Positions 1 through 11,185 of a DNA stretch of 64,000 nt are shown here, piece after piece (the stretch's first letter is position 1; each line of letters begins with the position of its first letter). The DNA comes from Mesostigma viride (taxonomy: Eukaryota; Streptophyta; Mesostigmatophyceae; Mesostigmatales; Mesostigmataceae). The translations under genes and the position numbers were made by a program. The stretch lies in NCBI GenBank assembly GCA_009746045.1, contig RPFO01000595.1:280001-344000 (forward strand), given 5' to 3'. Under the pieces are notes generated by a model. That model was not told the origin of the DNA and made no database searches. It was given only the letters and a program-made list of their open reading frames with translations.

Positions 1-30
1 CGTCTACCTTGGTAGCAACTGCCTCAAGTT

Positions 31-339
31 TCACGGTGCCTTGGCCGACTCGGCCTTCCACCTGGTTAAGGCGGGTGGTCCATGAAGTCGAGCTCGAATG
101 TATACAGATACAAGTTGGCTTATAGCCGGCCCGGCGCAATTTGTCCCCATAGGAATGCCAATCGTTTGCTTGTAAACCTGACCTGCAAAGGAGATAAACG
201 TATTGTCGACGAGAAATATGATCCACTGCTTGAGACGACTAGCGGTGACGAGCTTGGTGCTAGCTGTTGGTGGAACCTTGCGCACTTCCTCAGCGGTAAG
301 CCATGTTGCTACGGTTTTCTTTTGAGCCTGAACGAGCAT
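31..339 (-). pseudogene. Penelope-like reverse transcriptase fragment, 3' part
   Basis: Open frame on the minus strand containing the run QVYKQTIGIPMGTNCAGP. That matches the RT motif seen in Penelope-like elements and relatives (aromatic-x-Q-x2-GIPMGTNCAP). The frame begins at the edge of a LINE insertion (340-2364). When that insertion and one copy of its 11-bp duplication are ignored, the frame stays open into 2376-2466 with no stop, so it was one RT exon before the insertion. The catalytic YADD region would lie beyond the left edge of the window. A fragment; family placement is from motif memory. Confidence 0.6.
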
Positions 340-2364
340 TAATTAATTAATTAATTATCAACATCACTCCGTTGGGAGTAGATGTAGCACATAGCCCTGA
401 GAAGGGGCATATGGCTTTTAATACATTCTAGGCTACTTCATGCAAGGGTGGGAATGTAAGCTACCCCTGCTCTAGGTGCACCAGGGCACCCGCACCCTCA
501 TGGTCTATCACGCTATGCCCGGGTAAGGGGGGAGCATGCCTGTGAGGGGGAAGATCATCATGGCTATACAAAAACTAGAGCGTGGCATCTCAGCAGAGAG
601 CAGCTCTCTGCATGGGCACAGCATTACTAAATAAAACTAGGCATCGTCTGGAGTGTGGCTCATCATAGGCACACATGTACATGATTACATAAAGCGCGTG
701 GCTTAGCTGGAATAGGGCCTCTAGGAGGCGTACATGTACATGGCCACGGTCTATCTATTCTACACTACTACTGCTGTATTCCCCTAAGCTGGGGCGTCTG
801 GAGTCGCTGGGGCCGCGGGGGTCGCCTGCCAGGGCTTGTGGCCGACGTAGATGGCCGCCCCCTTCCAGTACACCGGCTGCCCCGCCTTGGTCTGCCGGAG
901 CTGGAGGTAGGTCGGCCATAGCTCCCGTCGCCGTTGTTGCTGCGCCAGGGTCAAGTCGTCATCAAGGGTGAAGAGAGTCTTCTCGAGCCGCTTGCGGCGT
1001 CGGAGAAAAGAAATCTTGTCCGCCGGGGTCTTAAAGGTGAGAAGGAGCGGGGGCGGCCCTGCCTTACCCCGCGCGCGGGGAAGGCGGTGGGCGGCCAGCT
1101 CGATCTCACCAGTAAGGCCCATGCGATCAAGGATTTCTCTCTCAAAAGCACGCGCAAGCTTCTCGGAATTCTCACCTTCCTCCATCTTGAGATTCTTGAC
1201 AATGACGTTGAGGCTGCGCTTGGCGGCGCTTGGCGAGCTCGGCCTCCTCGCGGAGGTCAAGCGTCTGCCGTTGAAGCTGGGCTGCGACGGCGGAGGTGGT
1301 GGAGGTGGTGTGTTGCTTAAGCATGTCCGCCCAGGTGGTGATGGGAGGAGCATCGCCGGCCAGGCCAGCCGGGGCTGGCTTGGCGGCAATGTCCTTCACC
1401 GCCTGGGCGGTGAGGCCTGCGGTGTTCTGCAGAACCTCGATAGCGATGGCGTTATCCTTAAGACGCTGGTCGATGTCGCGGAGCTGGGCGGTGATGGAGT
1501 TGGTGGAGGCGGAGGGGGGGGGGGTGGAGGCGAGGAGGGCGGCGGTGGCGGTGGGGATGGTGGGGAGCTCAGCAGCCAGCGTGCGCACATTGACAGCAAT
1601 GGGCGACACGTGCTGGCGGAAGACGTCCTGGAGGTGGCAGAGGAAGGTGGATTCGGTAACGGGGCAGGGTTGCAAAAGGTCGTCGGCCGAGCGCTTAGTG
1701 ATGGTAAAGAGAGCTGCGAGCTGAAGGCGGGGGCGAGGCCAGCCGGCCATATTGGCCGAGGTAGGGGCGTCAGCTGGGCGGTTGGAAAACCGGCCGTCAG
1801 CTCCGTTGCGGAAAAGGTGTCGGGAATGGAACTGCTCGCACAGGGCCAGCAGTGAGGCGTGGGACCCGTAAAACACGAGCTCCAGTAACTTGTAGCATGA
1901 CATGTCGAAAAAGGCAAGCCTGTTGATGTCGAAGGTGGCAAAAAGCCGATCAACGTCAAAATCTCGCTCAGACCAGCCAGGTTCGTCTGAGCGACTGCGC
2001 TTGGGATCAGGCGAGGCTGAGGGCGAGGCGGGAAGCCCGGGAGGGGGCTGGGCGACTACCAGTGCGCGACTAGTGTCACTGCCGCCTGCCGGACCTGATG
2101 GCGAAGCTGCAGCCGGAGCTGCAGACGTATTTTCATTGCCGAGCGCAGCCGTCAGGCTGCGTTGCGTCGATGGGCGTTTGCTCATCGTATATTGCGTAAT
2201 AGCGTCGGAAAATTATATCAGCATGTGCGTCTTAGAAAGACGAAGCGATTGTGATATTCACGACTAAATTCGGTGCTCAAACGTGAAAGTTATGAGCTCC
2301 GCCGTCAGCCATGGCTACCTCGTGGCTCGTGGCTAGTTCAATTGCTGTCATACAATGAGGAGCA
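340..2364 (-). mobile_element. ORF1-only L1-like element, family A copy 1, complete with TSD
   Basis: Minus-strand insertion of 2,025 bp bounded by an 11-bp direct repeat TGAACGAGCAT (329-339 and 2365-2375). Its 3' end, at the low-coordinate side, is an (AATT)n tail preceded by the conserved block CTCCCAACGGAG, shared by every family A fragment in the window. It contains a single gene (784-2185) and no endonuclease or RT. It is therefore non-autonomous as seen, comparable in layout to the mammalian HAL1 half-L1 elements. The very similar copy at 29751-31732 has the same organisation, so the lack of ORF2 is a property of the family and not a local deletion. Confidence 0.75.
784..2185 (-). pseudogene. 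L1-type ORF1 RNA-binding protein, frameshifted
   Basis: Starts MSKRPSTQRS, then an Ala/Pro/Ser-rich region with a basic PKRSRS patch. Next comes a family-specific block with YGSHASLLALC, a helical segment (ITAQLRDIDQRLKDN) that probably forms a coiled coil, and an RRM-like domain beginning LNVIVKNLKMEEGE. A basic C-terminal domain follows (FKTPADKISFLRRRKRLEK). Coiled coil-RRM-CTD is the architecture of L1 ORF1p, the RNA chaperone that packages LINE RNA. The reading frame breaks near 1220: this copy has a 10-bp tandem duplication around TTGGCGGCGC that copy 2 lacks. The two frames are 1172-2185 and 784-1220. Confidence 0.65.
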
Positions 2365-2375
2365 TGAACGAGCAT

Positions 2376-2466
2376 GGTAGGGCTAGACTGCAGAGGTCTG
2401 CATCGTCGTGCATAGATGCGATCAATAAGTTTTCCCAGCTGCTGGGTCAAGTCTTGGAGATCTAGG
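2376..2466 (-). pseudogene. Penelope-like RT fragment, 5' part, separated by LINE insertion
   Basis: About 30 codons upstream of, and in phase with, the RT fragment at 31-339. The two halves are separated by the 2,025-bp LINE copy. The match ends near 2466, where a MITE-family sequence begins. Too short to classify alone; the evidence is the uninterrupted reading phase across the reconstructed empty site. Confidence 0.45.
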
Positions 2467-2918
2467 CATTCATAGCGATTCGGGCCGTGGTGCCCACAAA
2501 CCTGTAACTAGGACCTAGATTAATTAATTAATTAATTAAAATCATAGCTCCGTTGGGAGCATATGTAACACATAGCCCTGAGAAAGGGGCATCTATGGGT
2601 TTGTAATACAATCAGGGCTACAACCTGCAGGTGGAGGATGTACAACTGTCACCTGCTCTGGGTGCACAAGGTGCACCTGCACCGCCATGATGGTTCATGC
2701 CTCCTTAACAAGCACAGGCATCCAGGGGGGGCTTGAGGAGAGGGCCTAGAAGGCCTGCATGACATATGGGGTGGAGGGTATGTGGCTAGGCTATAGCTGG
2801 TGTACACATGACCTAGATAGCTTACACCATCCATTCCATCCCATGTTCCCCTCCCACTGAGGACTTATGAAGTGAGACAACTATGAGGACTTCTGCTCAC
2901 GTGACGCAGTCACGTGTC
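2466..2918 (+). mobile_element. MITE-like repeat with CACGTGAC-type termini, left half missing, interrupted
   Basis: Matches the right two-thirds of the complete element at 28920-29305 and ends in the same terminal inverted repeat (CTCACGTGACGCAGTCACG). Its left terminus is absent, and it is split by the LINE fragment at 2521-2809. No coding capacity. Confidence 0.55.
2521..2809 (-). mobile_element. 5'-truncated family A LINE insertion with 9-bp TSD
   Basis: Begins with (TTAA)n and the conserved CTCCGTTGGGAG block on the plus strand, so the element lies on the minus strand with its 3' tail at the low coordinate. GACCTAGAT is duplicated at 2512-2520 and 2810-2818. Uninterrupted versions of the target are present at 29213-29235 and, inverted, around 31815-31835, which confirms the boundaries. 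Confidence 0.7.
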
Positions 2919-3127
2919 TTTTAGAGCAGGAGGATTAATTAAGAGCAGGAGACCCATACAGCCGCGGAATCATGCCAGAGGTCCTCATTCAAATCCGTGT
3001 TGGAGCTACTTGGACTTTCGCGTTTTAAGTTCGCGTCTTGGCGCTCGGCAGCATGCAGTTTACTATTTGTTTTAATTTTATTTCTTGCTTGCCTCAACAA
3101 TATATAATAAAAACCATTCATCTTCAT

Positions 3128-3445
3128 AATCCTGAACGACTCGAACACGCGGACAAGATAACGGCAGGCTCTAGCTACCATGGTCCGGATTCTCCCGATT
3201 TCTGGTCTGCGCTGGTTGTCTCCTTGATTTATAATAAAAGCTGTTTCCGGCCCCACTGTCTAGGTCATCTAGTCGCTCTACACGTAAGCCAGCCATAATT
3301 TCAATGCACAAGGCTACACATTTCATCTCCATTCATATTCATCATCCTGAACGACTCGAAAACGCGGACAAGATAACGGCAGGCTCGAGCTACCATGGTC
3401 CGGGTTCTCCCGATTTCTGGCCTGCGGTGGTTGTCTCCTTGATAT
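3128..3445 (+). repeat. Dispersed repeat, two tandem copies (third at 43.8 kb)
   Basis: A unit containing CTACCATGGTCCGG and GGTTGTCTCCTTGAT occurs at about 3130-3228 and again at 3345-3445, and once more at 43797-43860. Between the first two lies a segment ending CTCTACACGTAAGCCAGCC (3270-3295). That is the empty-site counterpart of the LINE insertion at 45463. Probably pieces of an older transposable element. No coding potential recognised. Confidence 0.55.
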
Positions 3446-5358
3446 AATATGAGCGTGTGCGACACCACACACATGAGTCCAAGAATTCTAATTTTATAGG
3501 GATATGCTTGCCAAACCAGTAAAAACATTCAGAAAAAAACTCATCGATGCTGTCTGACAGGGGGAAAAAGCGCGGCAAAGCAGCTAGAAATCTGAAGTCT
3601 ATATGTACAAAAGCTGCTCACATGCTGCATACACAAGAACAAACAAAGCCAGTGGACTTGTGCTAGATTATGCCACTGTGAATGTTCAAACCTGGATTCA
3701 AAATGTCCAATGGTACAAGCCCGACCGGCACTACAAGCAAGACAGCCAAGGGAAATTCAGAGGTAGTGCACGGTCTGAGCCATTATAAAAAAAGGCAGCG
3801 CTCATGGCCATCAAACACCGCCTTAAAAGGCAATGACACCATCAAGAGGATGACGATGCCACCAAGATCAGAAATGGGGTCACAAACCACCAACACTTGG
3901 CCAATGCGGGAAAGAAAATGCCTCATGGATGGTCCGAGCTGCCCAGGTGAGGCATGTCAAGCGAGACGTCCCTTGGAAGCATGTCTGCCCAGAGGCATCA
4001 CGGCAATGTTTTGAAGCGTGAACAGAAATTCAAACTGTCAAACAGCCCCGTTTCTGTGAAGTTGAGCCAGACCGAGATCCAGTGCGCAACGAGAAAGTTT
4101 GCAGCACAAAGCAGGTCCTCCCACCCATCATGTGGACACCAGCATACGGAGGCACCCATGCTTCCGAAGAAACCCAGCCAAAAGGCTACCACTCAAGAAA
4201 GGTAATGGTGTTGTGCTTCTCGAGTATCAACCTTCCAACCAAGCAAGCGCGACAAATAAAGCGTGTCAAAGAAACGGGCATGAACCGCTTCTTGCATCCG
4301 ACAACAGCATTGCAGCCTCAAGTGTCACATAGGTATCTGTGTGGCAACCAAACTATACAGCCGTTTCGCCCCAAGCCTCCGCCAGCAGAACGAAGTGGGA
4401 AAGATGGATCATCCCTCCTGTCCAACCCGAACAAATCCAGGGCATCCTTACTCTCAACAACCCTGCCCTCTTGGCCATGGCGCACGCGCACTCCAGACCT
4501 TTTCAAATTGAAAAAGGCGATGGAGCATTTCTACCACGCATTTGTTGGCATGCACCCTGTGCCAACAAGATCAGGATGTATTTAATGACCGCATCCCTGC
4601 AATGCCCTCTGAGGCAGTTGCTTCAGTACTCTTCAGCCACCCTACCCCGCCACAACATGGCTCCAGTGCAGGTACCGCTGCCCCCAGTGCAGGTGCACAT
4701 GAGAGCTACCACCTCGGCACCTCCTCCACCTACTGGAGGAAAACCAGACTCTGGGACTGCCCAGCGCGCTCGAGCAGCCTTCCACCACTTGAATATAATT
4801 TCCACCACTTGTTCTCCCTAGCCCCACAATCCACTTCATTCTCTATATCCCCTATTCCCTACGTCGCCGATTTCTGTGTCCCACAAGCAATCCTGTACCG
4901 TCATCCAAAGCAGGGCCGCTGCAAAGCAGAGCCACTGACCAGCGACACAAAGCACCCAAGGCTCCAGGACTTGACCAGATTGCTTGTCCATTGAGACCCT
5001 CGCTTGCTCCCGCCCTCTCTTCTCACTCACTCCCATCGCCTATCCCCCTCCTACTAGTATGCTTGGTTATACCAGAACCGCAGGCAGCCATCCCGGGGGC
5101 GCTCTCGCAATGCCTAGCACAACCAAACCTAGAAGAAACGTATTCTTTCCCCTCTTTCCCTAGTACAACCCTCCCTTTCCCCATCCCTAGTACAACCCTC
5201 CCTTTCCCCAGTACAGTTGATGACGTTAGTGCTCCCCTGCTGGCGATGCAAATTTGCCGTTGCTGACTGACGAAGCCTCCCTTTCCCCCCTTTCTTCCCC
5301 ATTGTCTTTCCCTTTTCCTCCCCCTCTCCTCCCCCTCCCTTCTCCCCTCATCCTCCCC
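3446..5358. other. No gene recognised; 3' flank of the adenylate kinase-like gene
   Basis: Scattered short reading frames on both strands without codon bias or recognisable motifs. Around 5155-5215 there is a short tandem repeat of a pyrimidine-rich unit (TAGTACAACCCTCCCTTTCC). Nothing else supported. Confidence 0.4.
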
Positions 5359-8300
5359 TTAAGCAAACGCCTGGTCCCACATCTCTTCCGTCTGACCCGC
5401 GCTCCCCGCGCCACCCCGCCCCGAATACACCGCGGCCGGCTGCTCCATGAACGGGTCCGCGAGGTGCGCGGGCAGGTGGCTGCTGCCACTCTGCACCTGC
5501 CCGTGCCCCTGATACTGCCCGTTTGCGTACGACTGCTGTGACGGACTCGCAGGGCCGCTGGCCACGGGGGAAGATCGGGATGAGGCGACCGCGGCGGCCA
5601 TCGGCGCGCCGGCCACTGCCGCGGCGCCACCTGTTGCGCTCAGCAGCTCCTCGTGGGCGTTGGGCTCGGCGCGCCGGATGAGCGTCTTGGCGAACATGAC
5701 GCGGAAGGTGTGCGTCGTGCGGGCCTCGCACTCGATCTTGAACGTGAGCGGGTCGATGCGCGAGGGCACGTGCGTCACCACGGGGCGCCACGTGACTGGA
5801 AGTGGATGGCGACGGTGAGGGGAAGTGACGGGGGTGGTCACCGATTGGACCGCAGGGAAGAAAAACAAACAAGGCAGGAACACAAGGCAGGAACAAAGGC
5901 AGGAGCAAAGGCAGGAACAAAGGTAGGAGCAAAGGCAGGAACAAAGGCAGGAGCAAAGGCAGGAACAAAGGTAGGAGCAAAGGCAGGAACAAAGGCAGGA
6001 GCAAAGGCAGGAGCAAAGGCAGGAGCAAAGGCAGGAACAAAGGCAGGAGCAAAGGCAGGAGCAAAGGCAGGAGCAAAGGCAGGAACAAAGGCAGGAACAA
6101 AGGCAGGAGCAAAGGCAGGAGCAAAGGCAGGAGAAAAGGCAGGAGCAAAGGCAGGAGCAAAGGCAGGAGCAAAGGCAGGAGCAAAGGCAGGAGCAAAGGC
6201 AGGAACAAAGGCAGGAGCAAAGGCAGGAGCAAAGGCAGGAACAAAGGCAGGAGCAAAGGCAGGAACAAAGGCAGGAACAAAGGCAGGAGCAAAGGCAGCA
6301 ACAAAGGCAGGAACAAAGGGGGATCAGCATCCGCATCCCATCCGCAGCAAGAAGGGGGGGGGGCTTAGGAGCAAGCAAGCAAGCGAGCCACCAATTGAAG
6401 GGGTCAACAGCCGCAACAGCAAGCAAGGAGCCCAGCACAAACACGAGGTGGCACGCAGCCCAGCACAAACAAGAGCCAGCCTCATCAATACATCTAAACA
6501 GCCAGGCTCACAAATACATCTAAATAGCCAGACTCACCCATACATCCAGCCTCACCACTACATCCCCTCTCAGTCAGCACGCCCTGGAGCATGGTCCACC
6601 TAGACAATCAAAAGACGCGGAATCATAGCCACCATCTTTACCACCATACCTCTGGTCCCCTGTCCCTATTTCCCGTACCTGTACCGGCCCCCTCTCTCAC
6701 CAGTCCTTAAGCATGCCCGACACCAGCAGACACCCATCTATGGAAAAAATTAGCCGCTGACAATAGACAAGAACCCCCGCTAACAACCAGCCCTCCCCTA
6801 TACAGCCACGTTCCGCCAGCACACGTGTCCATAATATCATGTATGGACACACAAAAAAGTACCAATCACGGCACGAACCTCTTTTCACGCAAGCCATCAT
6901 CTGAACACACACCCCTTTTCCTTATCTGTGCGACCCCTCATTCCCTCACCTGTGTAGCCCCTCTCCGTCAGCACGTCCATGAGCATGTCCGGCGCGAACG
7001 AGCACTCCGAGAAGAGCGGCGCCTCAGTGCTCCAAATCGCCATGCCCGAGAGCGCGCATCGGCGCAGCATCGGCATGAGCTCCTCCTGTAGCACGGACAG
7101 CACGCGGCGGAACGTGTCCGGGTGCTGCTTGTGGTAGTCCTCCAGCCGCTTGACCAGGTTCTGCCGCGCGTGGCGGATGATGTCCTGCAGGATTTTCATG
7201 AAATAAGGAAGCATGGCAAACGGCAAGTTGGCGGGGTGGGGCGCGGGTGGGTGAGACTAACAGTGGAAGACCTGGTCCTGCAGCACGTGGCGGATCATGT
7301 CCTCTGGGCGGAAGATTAGTCCAAGGGTGCAAGGTTTGCTGAGATCAAAGCTCGGATCAACGAGGGGAAGGAGGACAGCACAGAAGAATGGGTGCGGGGG
7401 AAGAAATGAGGCTCTGGCGTGCGTGGCAGGTAGCAGGTCCATGTACGGGGAGTGTGGGCATCACCAATGGTGAGTGAGTGAGCCTTGAGAGTGAACCACA
7501 GTAATAAGGCCAAGGGTCGCTGAGTGCAACTACTGTAAGCAGGCCAAGGGTACTTGACCAGATGCCGGGGCGTGTGATGGGTGATGTAGTGGGAGCGCAA
7601 AGGCGCGTACGCGGAGCGGTGGGATTGGCCATAGTGTCGGCTCAGGTCTCCTCATCCCACAACAGCAATCGTCCCCACATCGTCCCCATGTCATGAGTGT
7701 CTTCCCGTCTACCAACCCGCAAGACACCCCCCACCCGAACGCTCTTTTTTTTTTAATTCTTATTTTTAACCCCCCCACGTACGCTGCACAGCGGGATGGG
7801 CCGGATGACGGCATACGTCTCCTCGTCCAGCTCCAGCTCTGACTGGTACCGCAGCTCCTTCATGATCTGCTCCTCCGTGTCGCGCGGGTCGCCCATCGCG
7901 TCGATGAAGTGGAATGTGAAGTACTTTTTGAGGCGCAGCATTGTGTCGTAGTTGTCCTTGTACACCTTGTAGCGACGCCGCGCCGACTCCTCGCTGTTTT
8001 AGAGAGCGTGAATGACAAAGATTAGGGAGATAAACGGGTGATCGACAGTACGGTATTGAGTGATTAATCAGCGATGTGTCGTAGTTGCCCTTGCACGCCT
8101 TGCAACGGCAGCGCGCCACCTCCTCGCTGTTCTTAGATAGGAGGAAGAAGGGGGATAGGGAAAACAGGGTGAATAGCCAGCACGGAAAGCACGAGGCCGT
8201 AGTTCTTGAGGTGCAGCACTCTGTTGTTATTGTCCTAATGGTAGACTATTTACTGTTGCGGCGGCGCACCAGCCCGTTGCTGGCACACGAAGGCGATCCG

Positions 8301-11116
8301 GTGGCGAAAAAAACACGAATGCTACTTTAAAGGCCACAGCACCCTGGACATTTGCCACTTGGACACTATGACGAGTCCAGCTCACTCAACACTCTGTGCC
8401 CCGACTCTGCTCACACTCACGCCACCGCGCACAGAATACTCTGCTTTCGCTACAAAAGATAAAATGTCCCCCCCTCACCTCACGACCATCTCCCTCACTC
8501 TCCAGCTACCTTTCCCCCCTTCCCGACTAGCATCCAATACCTGTAAACTCTCTTGGTAACTAACCCCTTCCTGACTAGCATCCAATACCTGTAAACTCTC
8601 TTGGTAACTAAACATTGTCGCCCCCCTCACCTGACGTTCGTCTCCCTCACGCTCTCAAGCTGGCCCACACCACTTGCATCATCACTATACGCATAGTGCT
8701 GTATCCTACTTGTTCCACCGCCTGCCCCCCCTCACCTCACATCCGTCTCCCTCACGCTCTCCAGCTGGCCCACCCCGCTGTCCAGCACGCGCTGGTTGCG
8801 GCGGCGTGCCTCGTGCGCGCGCCGCAGCTGGCGTCGCACGCTCTCGTCCTCGTCCACGTAGCTGTCAGGTTTGAAGTGTTTGGTGGAAAAAAACACAGTG
8901 GGGCAAAGACACCAGCATCTTTTGGGCATGGTTAGGGAGGGAAAAGGGAGATCTCGCCCTCGTCCACGTAGCAGTGGGGAGGTAACTAACATGATCAATT
9001 CATTCATTCAGGTGCTTGGTGTGGGAGGAAAGTACCATGGGAGCAACCCAATGTTTAAAGGTGGTTAGAAACGGGAAAGACAGACCTCGCCCTTGTCCAC
9101 AAGGCGGTTGAAAGAAAAGGGGGGGACTGCAGTGGAGGGGAGACGTTTGTGGGTGATTAGACAGGTAAAAAAGAGCTCCTGTCCTCGTCCACATAGCTGT
9201 TTAGGGGACAACTTCATAATATATTTGTGTGTGTGTGTGAGGGAGGGAGAGGGAGAGGGAGAGGGAGAGGGAGAGGGAGAGGGAGAGGGAGAGGGAGAGG
9301 GAGAGGGAGAGGGAGAGGGAGAGGGAGAGGGAGAGGGAGAGGGAGAGGGAGAGGGAGAGGGAGAGGGAGAGGGAGAGGGAGAGGGAGAGGAGAGGGAGAG
9401 GGAGAGGGAGAGGAGAGGGAGAGGGAGAGGGAGAGGGAGAGGGAGAGGGAGAGGGAGAGGGAGAGGGAGAGGGAGAGGGAGAGGGAGAGGGAGAGGGAGA
9501 GGGAGAGGGAGAGGAGAGGAGAGGGAGAGGGAGAGGAGAGGGAGAGGGAGAGGGAGAGGAGAGAGAGGGAGAGGGAGAGGGAGAGGGAGAGGGAGAGGGA
9601 GAGGGAGAGGGAGAGGGAGAGGGAGAGGGAGAGGGAGAGGGAGAGGGAGAGGAGAGGGAGAGGGAGAGGGAGAGGGAGAGGGAGAGGGAGAGGGAGAGGG
9701 AGAGGAGAGGGAGAGGGAGAGGGAGAGGGAGAGGGAGAGGGAGAGGGAGAGGGAGAGGGAGAGGGAGAGGGAGAGGGAGAGGGAGAGGGAGAGGGAGAGG
9801 GAGAGGGAGAGGAGAGGGAGAGGGAGAGGGAGAGGGAGAGGGAGAGGGAGAGGGAGAGGGAGAGGGAGAGGGAGAGGGAGAGGAGAGGGAGAGGGAGAGG
9901 GAGAGGGAGAGGGAGAGGGAGAGGGAGAGGAGAGGGAGAGGGAGAGGGAGAGGGAGAGGGAGAGGGAGAGGGAGAGGGAGAGGGAGAGGAGAGGGAGAGG
10001 GAGAGGGAGAGGGGAGAGGGAGAGGGAGAGGGAGAGGGAGAGGGAGAGGGAGAGGGAGAGGGAGAGGGAGAGGGAGAGGGAGAGGGAGAGGGAGAGGGAG
10101 AGGGAGAGGGAGAGGGAGAGGGAGAGGGAGAGGGAGAGGGAGAGGGAGAGGGAGAGGGAGAGGGAGAGGAGAGGGAGAGGGAGAGGAGAGGGAGAGGGAG
10201 AGGGAGAGGGAGAGGGAGAGGGAGAGGGAGAGGGAGAGGAGGGAGAGGGAGAGGAGAGGGAGAGGGAGAGGAGAGGGAGAGGGAGAGGGAGAGGGAGAGG
10301 GAGAGGGAGAGGGAGAGGAGAGGGAGAGGGAGAGGGAGAGGGAGAGGAGAGGGAGAGGGAGAGGGAGAGGAGAGGGAGAGGGAGAGGGAGAGGGAGAGGG
10401 AGAGGGAGAGGGAGAGGGAGAGGGAGAGGGAGAGGAGAGGGAGAGGGAGAGGGAGAGGGAGAGGGAGAGGGAGAGGGAGAGGGAGAGGGAGAGGGAGAGG
10501 GAGAGGGAGAGGGAGAGGGAGAGGAGAGGGAGAGGAGAGGGAGAGGGAGAGGGAGAGGGAGAGGAGAGGAGAGGGAGAGGGAGAGGGAGAGGGAGAGGGA
10601 GAGGGAGAGGGAGAGGGAGAGGGAGAGGGAGAGGGAGAGGGAGAGGGAGAGGGAGAGGGAGAGGGAGAGGGAGAGGAGAGGAGAGGGAGAGGGAGAGGAG
10701 AGGGAGAGGAGAGGGAGAGGGAGAGGGAGAGGGAGAGGGAGAGGGAGAGGGAGAGGGAGAGGGAGAGGGAGAGGGAGAGGGAGAGGGAGAGGGAGAGGGA
10801 GAGGAGAGGGAGAGGGAGAGGGAGAGGGAGAGGGAGAGGGAGAGGGAGAGGGAGAGGGAGAGGGAGAGGGAGAGGGAGAGGGAGAGGGAGAGGGAGAGGG
10901 AGAGGAGAGGGAGAGGAGAGGGAGAGGAGAGGGAGAGGGAGAGGGAGAGGGAGAGGGAGAGGGAGAGGGAGAGGGAGAGGGAGAGGGAGAGGGAGAGGGA
11001 GAGGGAGAGGGAGAGGGAGAGGGAGAGGGAGAGGGAGAGGAGAGGGAGAGGAGAGGGAGAGGGAGAGGGAGAGGGAGAGGGAGAGGGAGAGGGAGAGGGA
11101 GAGGAGAGGGAGAGGG

Positions 11117-11185
<69 letters not shown>

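Noticed and set aside
4082-4994. Overlapping plus-strand frames of 150-167 codons
   Set aside because: Three frames are open at once in low-stop sequence, with no shared motif or splice support.
5653-6603. 316-codon plus-strand frame rich in Ala-Gly-Thr-Lys repeats
   Set aside because: It is the 12-bp minisatellite in the last intron of the minus-strand kinase gene.
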